DNA of 64,000 nucleotides. Source: Thioalkalicoccus limnaeus (lineage in GTDB: Bacteria; Pseudomonadota; Gammaproteobacteria; Chromatiales; Chromatiaceae). Each line of letters starts with the position of its first letter. Position 1 is the first letter of the stretch. Shown here piece by piece: positions 8,534 to 16,316 of the stretch. The translations under genes and the position numbers were made by a program. The stretch lies in NCBI RefSeq assembly GCF_041197575.1, contig NZ_JBDKXB010000004.1:211223-275222 (forward strand), written 5' to 3'. The notes under the pieces are model-generated. The model saw only the letters and a program-made list of their open reading frames with translations. It was not told where the DNA came from and searched no databases.

Positions 8534-9372
8534 TGGATGTAGCGTGGGGGCCGACGATGCGCGTCGCGCCGACCGGGTCCATCGGGTTGACCGCCGGGTC
8601 TGCGCTGCTCGAAGCCCGTGATCTCGTCATCGATATCCCCGAGCGTGGCGATGGCGCGCCCTTGAACCTGCCCATTCGCGCCGGTTCCTGTTGGGGGGTG
8701 CTTGGCCCTAACGGGGTGGGCAAGACGACGTTGCTGCATACCTTGGCCGGACTACGACCCGCCCGGCGTGGCCAGTTGTGGCTCGATGGCGAACCCATGA
8801 CGGAGATGCCCCGGCGGGTCGTCGCCCAGCGCCTGGCACTGGTCTTCCAGGATCGCCATGATGGCTTTCCGGCGACGGTTCTCGAAACGGCCTTGATCGG
8901 TCGTCATCCCTACCTCCGCCCATGGCAGATGGAGACCGCGGCCGACTATGCCGCGGCGCGCTCGGCCCTGATCCGGGTCGGTCTCGGGGGATTCGAGCGT
9001 CGCGCGCTCGACACCCTGTCCGGCGGCGAGCGTCAGCGGCTGGCCATTGCGACGGCCTTGACCCAGGATCCGGCGCTGTTCCTGTTCGATGAGCCGACCA
9101 ACCATCTGGATCTTCACCATCAGGTCGCGGTCCTGGATCTGGTCCGCGGGCTGGTCCAGACAGGTCGCGCCGCGGTGATGTCGCTGCATGATCTGAATCT
9201 AGCCGCTCGCTACTGCGACCATCTGCTGTTCCTCTATCCCGATGGCGCGGCCTGTTGGGGGGCGGCCCGGGCCATGCTGGTCCCGACGGCCTTGGAGCGG
9301 CTTTTCGGTCAGACTCTGGTGGCCGGCGAGGTCGACGGCCAGCCGGTGTTCCTGCCGGCGCGTCGAGCTTGA
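8533..9372 (+). CDS. btuD: BtuD/FecE-type ABC transporter ATPase
   Basis: A 279-residue cytoplasmic ATPase. It has Walker A GPNGVGKTT, Q loop VFQDRHDG, signature LSGGERQR, Walker B LFLFDEPTNHLD and the H loop SLHD. The ATG at 8533 overlaps the permease stop codon; an internal ATG at 8557 is an alternative. Together with the binding protein and permease it completes one importer for cobalamin or a related chelate. No outer-membrane receptor gene is present nearby. Confidence 0.93.
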   Translation: MDVAWGPTMRVAPTGSIGLTAGSALLEARDLVIDIPERGDGAPLNLPIRAGSCWGVLGPNGVGKTTLLHTLAGLRPARRGQLWLDGEPMTEMPRRVVAQRLALVFQDRHDGFPATVLETALIGRHPYLRPWQMETAADYAAARSALIRVGLGGFERRALDTLSGGERQRLAIATALTQDPALFLFDEPTNHLDLHHQVAVLDLVRGLVQTGRAAVMSLHDLNLAARYCDHLLFLYPDGAACWGAARAMLVPTALERLFGQTLVAGEVDGQPVFLPARRA

Positions 9373-9469
9373 GAGACAGTCCGGCCGGGACGAGACAGCG
9401 GATGCGCTCGGCCTCGGACGCACGGGCCAGCCGGTTCCCGCCGTCTCGCGGGGATCCGCAAGCGTGGGC

Positions 9470-9506
9470 GCGAGCGGCCCCGGCCACTCTGGCCGGGGCC
9501 GCTCGC
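9470..9506. terminator. Perfect 17-bp hairpin between converging genes
   Basis: GCGAGCGGCCCCGGCCA is followed by a CTC loop and its exact complement. It lies between the end of the transporter operon and the end of the convergent 40-codon gene, the expected place for a bidirectional terminator. Neither side has a T run, so it may act as a transcript-end stabiliser rather than a classical intrinsic terminator. Confidence 0.5.
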
Positions 9507-9534
9507 AAAGGCTCGTTGGGGTGAGCGCGGCTCG

Positions 9535-9657
9535 TCAGCGTGTCTCGGTCGCTGACGACTGGGCACCTGGAATCCACTCATCCGACCAGCCGCTGAAAAA
9601 CACGACGGCGAATACCACCCAGGCTGCGCACAACAGGACTAAAAGCTTCGTATCCAT
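9535..9657 (-). CDS. Small single-pass membrane protein (40 aa)
   Basis: Starts at the ATG at 9657 with AAGGTGA a few bases upstream and ends with TGA at 9535. The product has one hydrophobic helix (residues 4-21, LLVLLCAAWVVFAVVFFS) after a short MDTK head. A tryptophan-containing stretch GWSDEWIPG and a polar tail of about ten residues follow. I do not recognise a family. Size, helix and ribosome site are consistent with small subunits or regulators of membrane enzymes. About 430 bases upstream of it are non-coding except for the MITE-like element. Confidence 0.6.
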   Translation of the reverse strand: MDTKLLVLLCAAWVVFAVVFFSGWSDEWIPGAQSSATETR

Positions 9658-10090
9658 AACTGTCACCTTCTTCGTTGGTTTGGCGAAATGCGGACGGTCC
9701 AGCAACGGGAGCGGTCCGGCCGATACCAGGCATCGGCGCTACGCGTCCGGGATAGGGGTGATATCGATCGTCCCGACGCTCTTCACATGGGGTTGGTGCG
9801 ACCGTCGGCGAGAGGGATCTCGCCGCCGAGCCTACAAGGATCTATTCACGACATGTCGCGACAAGGCCATGCGAGGATTGATGCGAGCATCGATACGAAT
9901 GAGGAAGGCGTTTGAACGGTCGAACCCTTGCATCGGCATGGGCCCGACATCCCCTCTAGGAAAGCGGCCAGGACCCCGATCAGGGATCGCGCAGGGACCG
10001 CATCCGGCTGGATGACCAGAACCCCCGCCACATCGGCGAAGGCTACGCGCATGCTACGCCCGGCCTGCGCCCTTTGCAATCGCCGCTTCA

Positions 10091-10240
10091 GGGCACCTTG
10101 AAAAATTCGAGGTGCCCGCGCGGGGCAAGGATGCCCCGCCATTTTCAGTCGCCTAAGCGACTGAAAATGAAGCGAAGCGGAAATCGCATTTTCGCTTCGC
10201 GTCTTGAAAAATTGCCCGGATGGCAATTTTTCAAGGTCCC
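10091..10240. mobile_element. MITE-like element with 5-bp target duplication
   Basis: A 150-bp non-coding unit bounded by near-perfect terminal inverted repeats. The left end is GGGCACCTTGAAAAATT and the right end is the complement of GGGACCTTGAAAAATT, a one-base difference. It is flanked by the direct repeat CTTCA at 10086-10090 and 10241-10245. Inside, almost every base is in a palindrome: stems at 10091-10117, 10120-10139, 10140-10169 (13-bp stem, CTAA loop), 10172-10200 and 10203-10235 (14-bp stem). It contains no gene. The surrounding stretch 9658-10378 holds nothing else that I can support. Confidence 0.6.
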
Positions 10241-10378
10241 CTTCAGAGGGCCAGCCCTGGGCAGCGAAGCCGCGTTGGCTGACGGATCTCGCCGGCCGCG
10301 GTGCCATGGGTCCTCATCTCGAGGCGGCAGGTCCCCTGACCGGGTCGCCGTGCCGTCGATCCGATCCTTGCGTTGGTC

Positions 10379-10534
10379 CTAATGGCTGCGGCGCATCAGC
10401 TTCAAGATCTTGAGGTTGATCACGATGAAGCGAACGAACTGCCAGATGACGGAGGTTCGCATGTACTTGGTGAACCGCGTGGGGACGGGCGGATAGTAGG
10501 CCTGCTGATAGGGCTCTCGATTCTTGACGGCCAT
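10379..10534 (-). CDS. Small basic protein downstream of SQR-like gene
   Basis: A 51-residue product starting at the ATG at 10534. It begins MAVKNREPYQQAYYPPVP and then has an amphipathic to hydrophobic helix (TSVIWQFVRFIVINLKILKLM) ending in basic residues, consistent with membrane association. It follows the flavoprotein gene by 52 bases on the same strand, so it is probably co-transcribed and may anchor or accompany the enzyme. I do not recognise the family. Confidence 0.6.
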   Translation of the reverse strand: MAVKNREPYQQAYYPPVPTRFTKYMRTSVIWQFVRFIVINLKILKLMRRSH

Positions 10535-10586
10535 GGATGTCTCGCGCAAAAGTCGATGGAAAGGAGCGAAAAGCCCGGCGTGATCG

Positions 10587-12044
10587 TCAATCGGGCAAGA
10601 CCGACCAGCCGGGTCGCAGCTTGGCCTGATAGATGAAGACATGATGCAGGATGTACTTCATCCAGTGCCCGGCCAACCCGACCTCACCGAAGGTCAGGTC
10701 CATGTCGCGGCCGTAATCCGGGTATTTCTCGTAGTCGGGCACCACCGGGAAGACCGTCATCGTGGCCGCGGTGCCCTTGAAGATGTGCGAGCCCGTCGAT
10801 GCGACGCAGGCCGCCCCGATCTCGGCCATCGATGCCGTGTGCGTCGGTTCCGCGGCGCCGTTCAGCATGTCTCGAATGCTTGCGGCGACGGCCTTGCCCA
10901 TGCTGGCCGAGGGCATGCCGGTGCGAGGCGGTGTCGGGTTGATCGGCGTGCCGTTCGCGCTCTTCATCGGCTTGCTGATCAGATGCGGCGGCGCGAACGC
11001 GATGCCGACCGCGAAGATGTTCTTGTACTCGGGTGTCTGATAGGTTCTCGGCCAGTCGTCCTTGCTCCACTCCTCATAAGGCTTGATCCGATAGTCGGCG
11101 TCGACCTTCATGAAACCGTTGGGGGCGAACAGGCGTTCGGTGATCTCATTACCGGCCTTGTCGAAGGCCTCGAGCGGAACCCCGGCGAAGGGCGGGATCA
11201 GCATCGCGAAATCGTATTCGATCTCGTGCATGGTCCCGTCGAGCAGCTCGTAATGGATTCGGTCGGGTTCGATCCGGGTGACGTGGGCGCGGGTGATCCA
11301 CTCCATGCCGCGTTCGACCATCAGGGACTCGGCGAAGATCTTGCCGTTCGTGATGTAGCCGCCGCGTTTGATATGGACGCCACCCATGCCGAAGTCGCCC
11401 AGCTCGTATTCGTTGCTGAGCCAGACGATGCGCGCCTTGTCACGAACCCTCGCCTCGCGCAAGGCGTGATCGATGTTGTAAATGTATTCGAAGGCCGCTC
11501 CCTGGCATGTACAAAGGCCATGGCCGGTACCGACGACCAGGGTCTTACGCTGTCCGGCCTGCATTGCCTTGATCGCCGCCTGCAGGCGCTCATTCGCGTC
11601 CTTGGCATGATCCGGCGTACAGACCGAAGTCGTGTAACCCTTTTCCGGTCCCAGGCCCGGTGTCGCATCGAAGTTGAGTCTGGGGCCCGTCGCATTGACC
11701 AGATAGTCGTAGCCGATGCGAGCCGTCTCCCCCACCTTCTGTGGATCCGTGTACTCGATGGTTACGTACGGGGTGTTGCTGTCCGGTCCCCCTTCCGGAT
11801 GGATCGACAGGGCGCGGGCCAGGTGAAACTCGACGCCGATCTTGCGGTAGATCGGTGCCAAATCGAAGGTGACTTGGCGTTCGGTCATCTCGCCAACGCC
11901 GACCCAGATGTTCGATGGAATCCAATTCCACTTGGGTTTCGGGGAGGCCACGATGATTTGGTGTTCCTTTCCAGCCCATTTATTGAGGTAGCGGGCCACC
12001 GTGTGACCGGCGATGCCGGCACCCAGTATCAGTATTCGCGCCAT
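10587..12044 (-). CDS. Sulfide:quinone oxidoreductase-like flavoprotein
   Basis: A 485-residue FAD enzyme of the pyridine nucleotide-disulfide oxidoreductase superfamily. It has an N-terminal dinucleotide fold (ILILGAGIAGHTVARYL), a second ATG motif (YLVNATGPRL), a GTGHGLCTCQGAAFEY segment with Cys178/Cys180, another cysteine at 142 and one at 413, and a late AVGIAF motif before FAD. Length and general pattern resemble SQR, possibly type VI (SqrF) of phototrophic sulfur bacteria, which passes electrons from sulfide to quinone at the membrane. The cysteine positions differ from the classical type I pair, so a flavocytochrome-like or other sulfide-linked dehydrogenase is possible. A small membrane-associated partner follows. 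Confidence 0.7.
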   Translation of the reverse strand: MARILILGAGIAGHTVARYLNKWAGKEHQIIVASPKPKWNWIPSNIWVGVGEMTERQVTFDLAPIYRKIGVEFHLARALSIHPEGGPDSNTPYVTIEYTDPQKVGETARIGYDYLVNATGPRLNFDATPGLGPEKGYTTSVCTPDHAKDANERLQAAIKAMQAGQRKTLVVGTGHGLCTCQGAAFEYIYNIDHALREARVRDKARIVWLSNEYELGDFGMGGVHIKRGGYITNGKIFAESLMVERGMEWITRAHVTRIEPDRIHYELLDGTMHEIEYDFAMLIPPFAGVPLEAFDKAGNEITERLFAPNGFMKVDADYRIKPYEEWSKDDWPRTYQTPEYKNIFAVGIAFAPPHLISKPMKSANGTPINPTPPRTGMPSASMGKAVAASIRDMLNGAAEPTHTASMAEIGAACVASTGSHIFKGTAATMTVFPVVPDYEKYPDYGRDMDLTFGEVGLAGHWMKYILHHVFIYQAKLRPGWSVLPD

Positions 12045-12073
12045 ACGGGACTCCGTGGTGAGACGACCTGGCA

Positions 12074-12097
12074 GCCAAGCGGCGGTTACCGCTTGGC
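12074..12097. promoter_or_regulatory. 9-bp hairpin in leader of SQR-like gene
   Basis: GCCAAGCGG, a six-base loop and CCGCTTGGC lie 30 bases upstream of the flavoprotein start, in the 360-base region between it and the divergent BLUF gene. It could be an operator or a leader hairpin. On the plus strand it is followed by three T only. Confidence 0.35.
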
Positions 12098-12405
12098 TTT
12101 GGCGCCAGGAAAGTGGTGCGTGTCAAGGATCATGGGCCTGGCGGACGGTTCCAAGCACAGGCACGTGCGGGGCGCGTCGCGCATCGGTCTCGTCATTGAC
12201 TACTCCCGATTCGATGCATCGGCTTGCGATCGGTTCACTCGCCCGCCCGCGGTGAGGGCGATGGACCGTGCGCGTGCGGGTCCTGGATCGCCCCTATCAT
12301 AGCACCAGAGCCAGCGCCACCCGTGCAGGCCAGGCTGCACTCGTGGTCCCGGGGGCGGCGGGTGGCGACGCAGCAACGACGTGATGACCTTCATCGGGAG
12401 AGACC

Positions 12406-13311
12406 ATGATCCAGATCCTTTACATCAGCTCCGCGACGCAGCCCATGTCGACGCAGGACCTGTTGGGACTTCTCGGGGAATGTCGCGAGAAGAACGCCGG
12501 GGTCGGTGTCACCGGCATGCTGCTCTACGGCAACGGGACCTTCCTGCAGGTGCTCGAAGGCGACGAGACGGTCGTCGACGATCTGTATGACCGGATTCGT
12601 CGGGATCCGCGTCACACTGACCTGCAGATCCTGCATCGCCGAGTGATCGAGCGACGCCAATACTCGGATTGGAGCATGGGTTTCAAGCGGCTCTCCGACC
12701 GCGAGCTGAAGGGGGTCGAGGGTCTGCGGGATTTTCACGAGAGCGACTTCACGCCGGCCTATCTACTTCAACACAGCGATGTCGTCGACAGCCTGATGGA
12801 GCATTTCCGCCGCGAGCGCGTCAAGTCGATCGGCCAGGGCGAACTCGGGGTCAACGAAGACGACCCGATGATCAACATTCTCCACCGGATCATTCGCGGG
12901 GCCGTCCGAGTCCTCGCGGTCCTGATGGTCGTGACCATCCTGTGGGGTGTCGTCGATGTCGTTTATGTCCTGTACACGAAAGTGCTGGGGCCATCCTTCA
13001 TGGATTGGCAGGCGCGCGACATCATCGTGACCTTCGGCGCCTTTCTCGCGGTGCTGATCGCGATCGAGATCTTCATGAACATCACGCTCTATCTGCGCGA
13101 TGATGTCATCCATGTCCGGTTGGTCATCGCGACGGCACTGATGGCGATCGCACGAAAGGTCATCATCTTCGACTTCGAGAAGATCGAGCCCATGTACATC
13201 CTCGCGACGGCCGCCGTGGTCCTGGCGCTCGGCATCGTCTACTGGTTGATGGACAACCGAACGATCGGGTTCGGTGGAGGCGCCCGTCACGGCGGCGGGC
13301 GTACCTCGTAA
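12406..13311 (+). CDS. BLUF photoreceptor fused to PsiE-type membrane domain
   Basis: A 301-residue two-part protein. Residues 1-95 are a BLUF flavin domain. Tyr6, Asn30, Gln48, Trp89 and Met91 have exactly the spacing of Tyr21, Asn45, Gln63, Trp104 and Met106 of AppA, the residues that bind FAD and carry the blue-light switch. After a charged linker, residues 165-285 contain four transmembrane helices with the PsiE-family block ATALMAIARKVIIFDF. PsiE proteins are phosphate-starvation-inducible membrane proteins of unknown function. The protein therefore looks like a light-gated membrane module. Its 3' end overlaps that of the convergent baeR gene by 25 bases. Confidence 0.88.
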   Translation: MIQILYISSATQPMSTQDLLGLLGECREKNAGVGVTGMLLYGNGTFLQVLEGDETVVDDLYDRIRRDPRHTDLQILHRRVIERRQYSDWSMGFKRLSDRELKGVEGLRDFHESDFTPAYLLQHSDVVDSLMEHFRRERVKSIGQGELGVNEDDPMINILHRIIRGAVRVLAVLMVVTILWGVVDVVYVLYTKVLGPSFMDWQARDIIVTFGAFLAVLIAIEIFMNITLYLRDDVIHVRLVIATALMAIARKVIIFDFEKIEPMYILATAAVVLALGIVYWLMDNRTIGFGGGARHGGGRTS

Positions 13312-13973
13312 CGGTAGCCGACACCGTAGACCGAGTGGATCAGTTCCTCGCCGGGCCGCAACTCGGCGAGCTTGCGCCGCAGCTTCTTGACATGGCTGTC
13401 GATGGTCCGGTCGGAGACGATGCGTTGGTCGCGATAGATCCGATCCATCAGGTGGTCGCGGCTGAAAACCCGGCCGGGCACCCGATGAAGGGTCGCGAGC
13501 AATGCGAACTCGACCGCGGTCAATTCGATCTCGCGGCCTGCGGCACGCACGCGCAGTTGGGCCTCGTCGAGTTCGATCGGGTCGTCGCCGTCCGGTGGCC
13601 CAGCGGCCGTGGCCCGGCGCAGCACGGCCTTGACGCGGGCGACGACCTCGCGCGGACTGTAGGGTTTGCAGATGTAGTCGTCGGCCCCGAGTTCGAGGCC
13701 GAGCAACCGGTCGATCTCCTCGACCCGCGCCGTCGTCATGATGATCGGCACCTGGCTGAAGCGGCGGATTTCGCGACACAGGCTCAGGCCATCCTGGCCC
13801 GGCAACATCAGGTCGAGCAGGATCAATGCGGGCGCCTGTTCGCGGACCCAGGCCACAACCTCCCGGCCGTCGCCGATCTGGTGGGTATGGAAACCGGCCG
13901 CCTCCAGATAATCGGCCAGCAGGCGGGCGAGGCGCGCCTCGTCTTCGACGATCAGCAGTGTGTCCATCATCAT
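13287..13973 (-). CDS. baeR: BaeR-like response regulator
   Basis: A 228-residue OmpR-family regulator. The receiver has VEDE, phosphoacceptor Asp54 in LILLDLMLPGQDG, and the block LLGLELGADDYICKPYSPREVVARVK that is nearly identical in enterobacterial BaeR. The winged helix ends in VYGVGYRYE. The start is placed at the first of three tandem ATGs (13973), behind GAGGAGGGG; the third (13967) is equally possible. It lies 13 bases after baeS. BaeR controls envelope-stress and efflux genes in E. coli; no efflux genes adjoin it here. Confidence 0.9.
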   Translation of the reverse strand: MMMDTLLIVEDEARLARLLADYLEAAGFHTHQIGDGREVVAWVREQAPALILLDLMLPGQDGLSLCREIRRFSQVPIIMTTARVEEIDRLLGLELGADDYICKPYSPREVVARVKAVLRRATAAGPPDGDDPIELDEAQLRVRAAGREIELTAVEFALLATLHRVPGRVFSRDHLMDRIYRDQRIVSDRTIDSHVKKLRRKLAELRPGEELIHSVYGVGYRYEVRPPP

Positions 13974-13986
13974 CGACCGCCCCTCC

Positions 13987-15459
13987 TCAGCGACGAATCG
14001 TCGGAAACTCGAGTCGGATCGCGAGTCCGCCGCTCGCCGCAGCGGCGGCGCTGATCCGGCCATCGTGGGCCGCAACGATGTTCCGGCAGATGGCCAGCCC
14101 CAGCCCGGCCCCGCCGCTGTCGCGGTTGCGCGAGGACTCGGCACGGTAGAGCCGATCGAACAGGTGCTCGAGGGCGGCGGCCGGCACGCCCGGCCCGGTA
14201 TCTTCGAATAGGATGCTCAGCATCGCGCCCTCGCTGCATGCCGTCACCGTCAGGTGGCCGCCGGGATCCGTGTATTGAAGGCTGTTCTGCAGCAGGTTTC
14301 GAAAGAGCTGTGATAGCCGTTGTGCATCGCCCAGTATCCGGGTCGGCTCGGTCGAATCGGGCCGAAATCGGATCGTCAGCCCAGCCGCGGCGAAGCGCGC
14401 GGCGAAGGCCTCGCAATCGGCCGCGAGGATCGCGAGTGGATCGACCGGCTCCTTACGATAGCTCAAGGCCCCGAGATCCGTCATCGACAACTCGTAGAGA
14501 TCCTCGACGAGGCGGCCGAGGCGCAGCGTGTCGGCATGCAGTGCCGCGATGGCCTCTTGATCGAGCAAGCGGACCCCGTCTTGCAGGGCCTCGATTTCAG
14601 CACGCAGCAGCGCGAGAGGCGTGCGCAGCTCATGCGAGATGTCGGCGACCCATTGGCGGCGAGCCTGTTCATGACGTTCGAGGGCCTGAGCCAGCGCGTT
14701 CAGGTCCTGGCCGAGGCGGCCCAGCTCATCGCCGCCATGCGTCACGGCGCGAGCCTGATAGTCACCCGCGGCCAGACGCCGCGTCGTCGCCTGAAAGCCG
14801 CTCAGTGGTTGCGCGAGGCGCCGTGCCAGCAACCACGCGAGCAGCCCGGAGAGCCCGATCATGCCGAGCGCGACGACGACCAGGGCCATCGTCTGGCGCT
14901 CGAGAAAGCGCAGCTCATCGACCTCCGTGATTACGGGCCCAGGCACCAGGGCCAGGCTTCCGACCGGGCGCCCGTCGACCGCCACGGGATAGCGTCGTGC
15001 GTTCGGCAGTAACGCCTCCCGGCCGTAGAGGATGGCCCCGTCGCCATCGAGGAGCATCAGACGCAGTCCGACCGGGGTCGGTTGGCCCCTGGCGTAGCGC
15101 TGCTCCAGCACATTTTCCGGGGGCCAGAGGCTGGTTTGTCGGTCGGTTCCCAGCCATTGGCGATGGCCTGGTTCCCCCGCCGAACGCCGGTAACGCCCAT
15201 GGAGGCCGAGACCGCGCCCCGTCAGTGCACCAATCCACAGCGCGCGGTTGGTCGCCAGCTCCGACCAGCCATCGTCGCGCCTGTAGATCTCGGCGAGGCG
15301 TTGCGTCACCTGGTCGATGTAGTCCGCCTGCCGGGTCTCGGCCAGTTCGATGAGCCCCTGGCGAAAGGACCAGTGCGTGAACACGAGCATGGTCGTCGCG
15401 ACCAGCAGGCTGGTCAGCAGCAGCGTCAGAAAGAGTTTGGTCCGGATCGAGAGGGTCAC
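13987..15459 (-). CDS. baeS: BaeS-like envelope-stress sensor kinase
   Basis: A 490-residue histidine kinase. A transmembrane helix lies at about residues 8-28. The periplasmic region of about 160 residues includes an RDDGWSEL segment similar to that of BaeS. A second helix lies at about 190-212, followed by HAMP, phosphoacceptor His276 in ISHELRTPLALL, an N box (NLLQNSLQYT) and the GAGLGLAICRNI nucleotide-binding motif. It is the upstream gene of the baeS-baeR operon. The region before its start is long and non-coding. Confidence 0.9.
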   Translation of the reverse strand: MTLSIRTKLFLTLLLTSLLVATTMLVFTHWSFRQGLIELAETRQADYIDQVTQRLAEIYRRDDGWSELATNRALWIGALTGRGLGLHGRYRRSAGEPGHRQWLGTDRQTSLWPPENVLEQRYARGQPTPVGLRLMLLDGDGAILYGREALLPNARRYPVAVDGRPVGSLALVPGPVITEVDELRFLERQTMALVVVALGMIGLSGLLAWLLARRLAQPLSGFQATTRRLAAGDYQARAVTHGGDELGRLGQDLNALAQALERHEQARRQWVADISHELRTPLALLRAEIEALQDGVRLLDQEAIAALHADTLRLGRLVEDLYELSMTDLGALSYRKEPVDPLAILAADCEAFAARFAAAGLTIRFRPDSTEPTRILGDAQRLSQLFRNLLQNSLQYTDPGGHLTVTACSEGAMLSILFEDTGPGVPAAALEHLFDRLYRAESSRNRDSGGAGLGLAICRNIVAAHDGRISAAAAASGGLAIRLEFPTIRR

Positions 15460-15678
15460 GGGTCAGCTCCGACGTACTGGTCTGATCTGTCCTTCTGCTT
15501 TCGACCACCGATGTTGGCGTGCGAGCCCGGCGCATCTCACCCCGCTGATCGCCGGACCTCGTTCGGGCGCCAGCAGGCGTCCGGCATCAGGTGCAGCGAT
15601 CGATACCGGCCGCGTCGCCCGGTGCGCCCCGCGCTCCTGCCGAGTCCGCCCGTGAGCATGGCTAGCCGCGCGGTCCTC

Positions 15679-16000
15679 GGCGCACACGGATACCCACAGT
15701 TGTGCACATGCCGCGGAAACAGCCGCGAGACCGCGGTCCGCGGCCCGCGGTCTTTGGGTGTGGTTTTCCATAGCCATGTTTTTCAAGAAATTTCAAGATT
15801 GAAGGAAAACTGGTCAATCTGTTCGCGGCCCTTTTCCGACGGGCGGTTGCCGTCATTGGACAAGGCTTGTTCACAGAGTTATCCACAGCCTCTGTTGGTA
15901 TCCCGGATTTTGGCTTAACCGGATTCTCTTTGCCGTTTCGTTTCTACTTTTTGCATAAAATATCATTTCTACGCATATGATATATATGCGTATACTGAGG
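15679..16000. other. Gene-poor stretch with DnaA-box-like sites and AT-rich segment
   Basis: No credible gene occupies 15460-16316. Within it, TTATCCACA at 15879-15887 is a perfect DnaA box. TTGTTCACA (15867-15875) and TTGTGCACA (15700-15708) each differ from TTWTNCACA at one position. The perfect box sits inside a small ACAGAG/CTCTGT dyad. TTTCAAGA is repeated at a 10-base interval (15781 and 15791). From about 15930 to 15995 the sequence is unusually AT-rich and includes the dyad TACGCATAT-N5-ATATGCGTA (15970-15992). This could be an origin-like or DnaA-regulated region, or an operator for an unidentified gene. Bases 16000-16316 hold nothing I can support. Confidence 0.35.
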
Positions 16001-16316
16001 AAAGGCGCCTGCTGACATGGCGGCCTGTCGCAAAAAACCCTGAGATGTCAGTGGATCGCGCTCAGACGCTCCCGAGGGAAGCATCTGAACGATTCGGCGC
16101 CTCCCGTGCAGGGCTGGAGCACCGCCGGGTTCCTGCGCGATGCGTATCGGTTCAGCAAGAATCGGTGCATTCGTAGGTCCGGTTAGCGTCGCATTACCCG
16201 ACTTCGTGGGCTGGCAGGTGGCCCCGGATGCAACCGGTAGGGGCTTCCGGGTGCCCAGCCCAAGGTGTCGCCGAGCGCCCTCGCCCATGAGGAAATGGCA
16301 CCAAACAGAATGCAGC

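Noticed and set aside
10091..10240. CRISPR array or REP cluster
   Set aside because: The palindromes are all different and lack regular spacers; terminal repeats and target duplication fit a MITE better.
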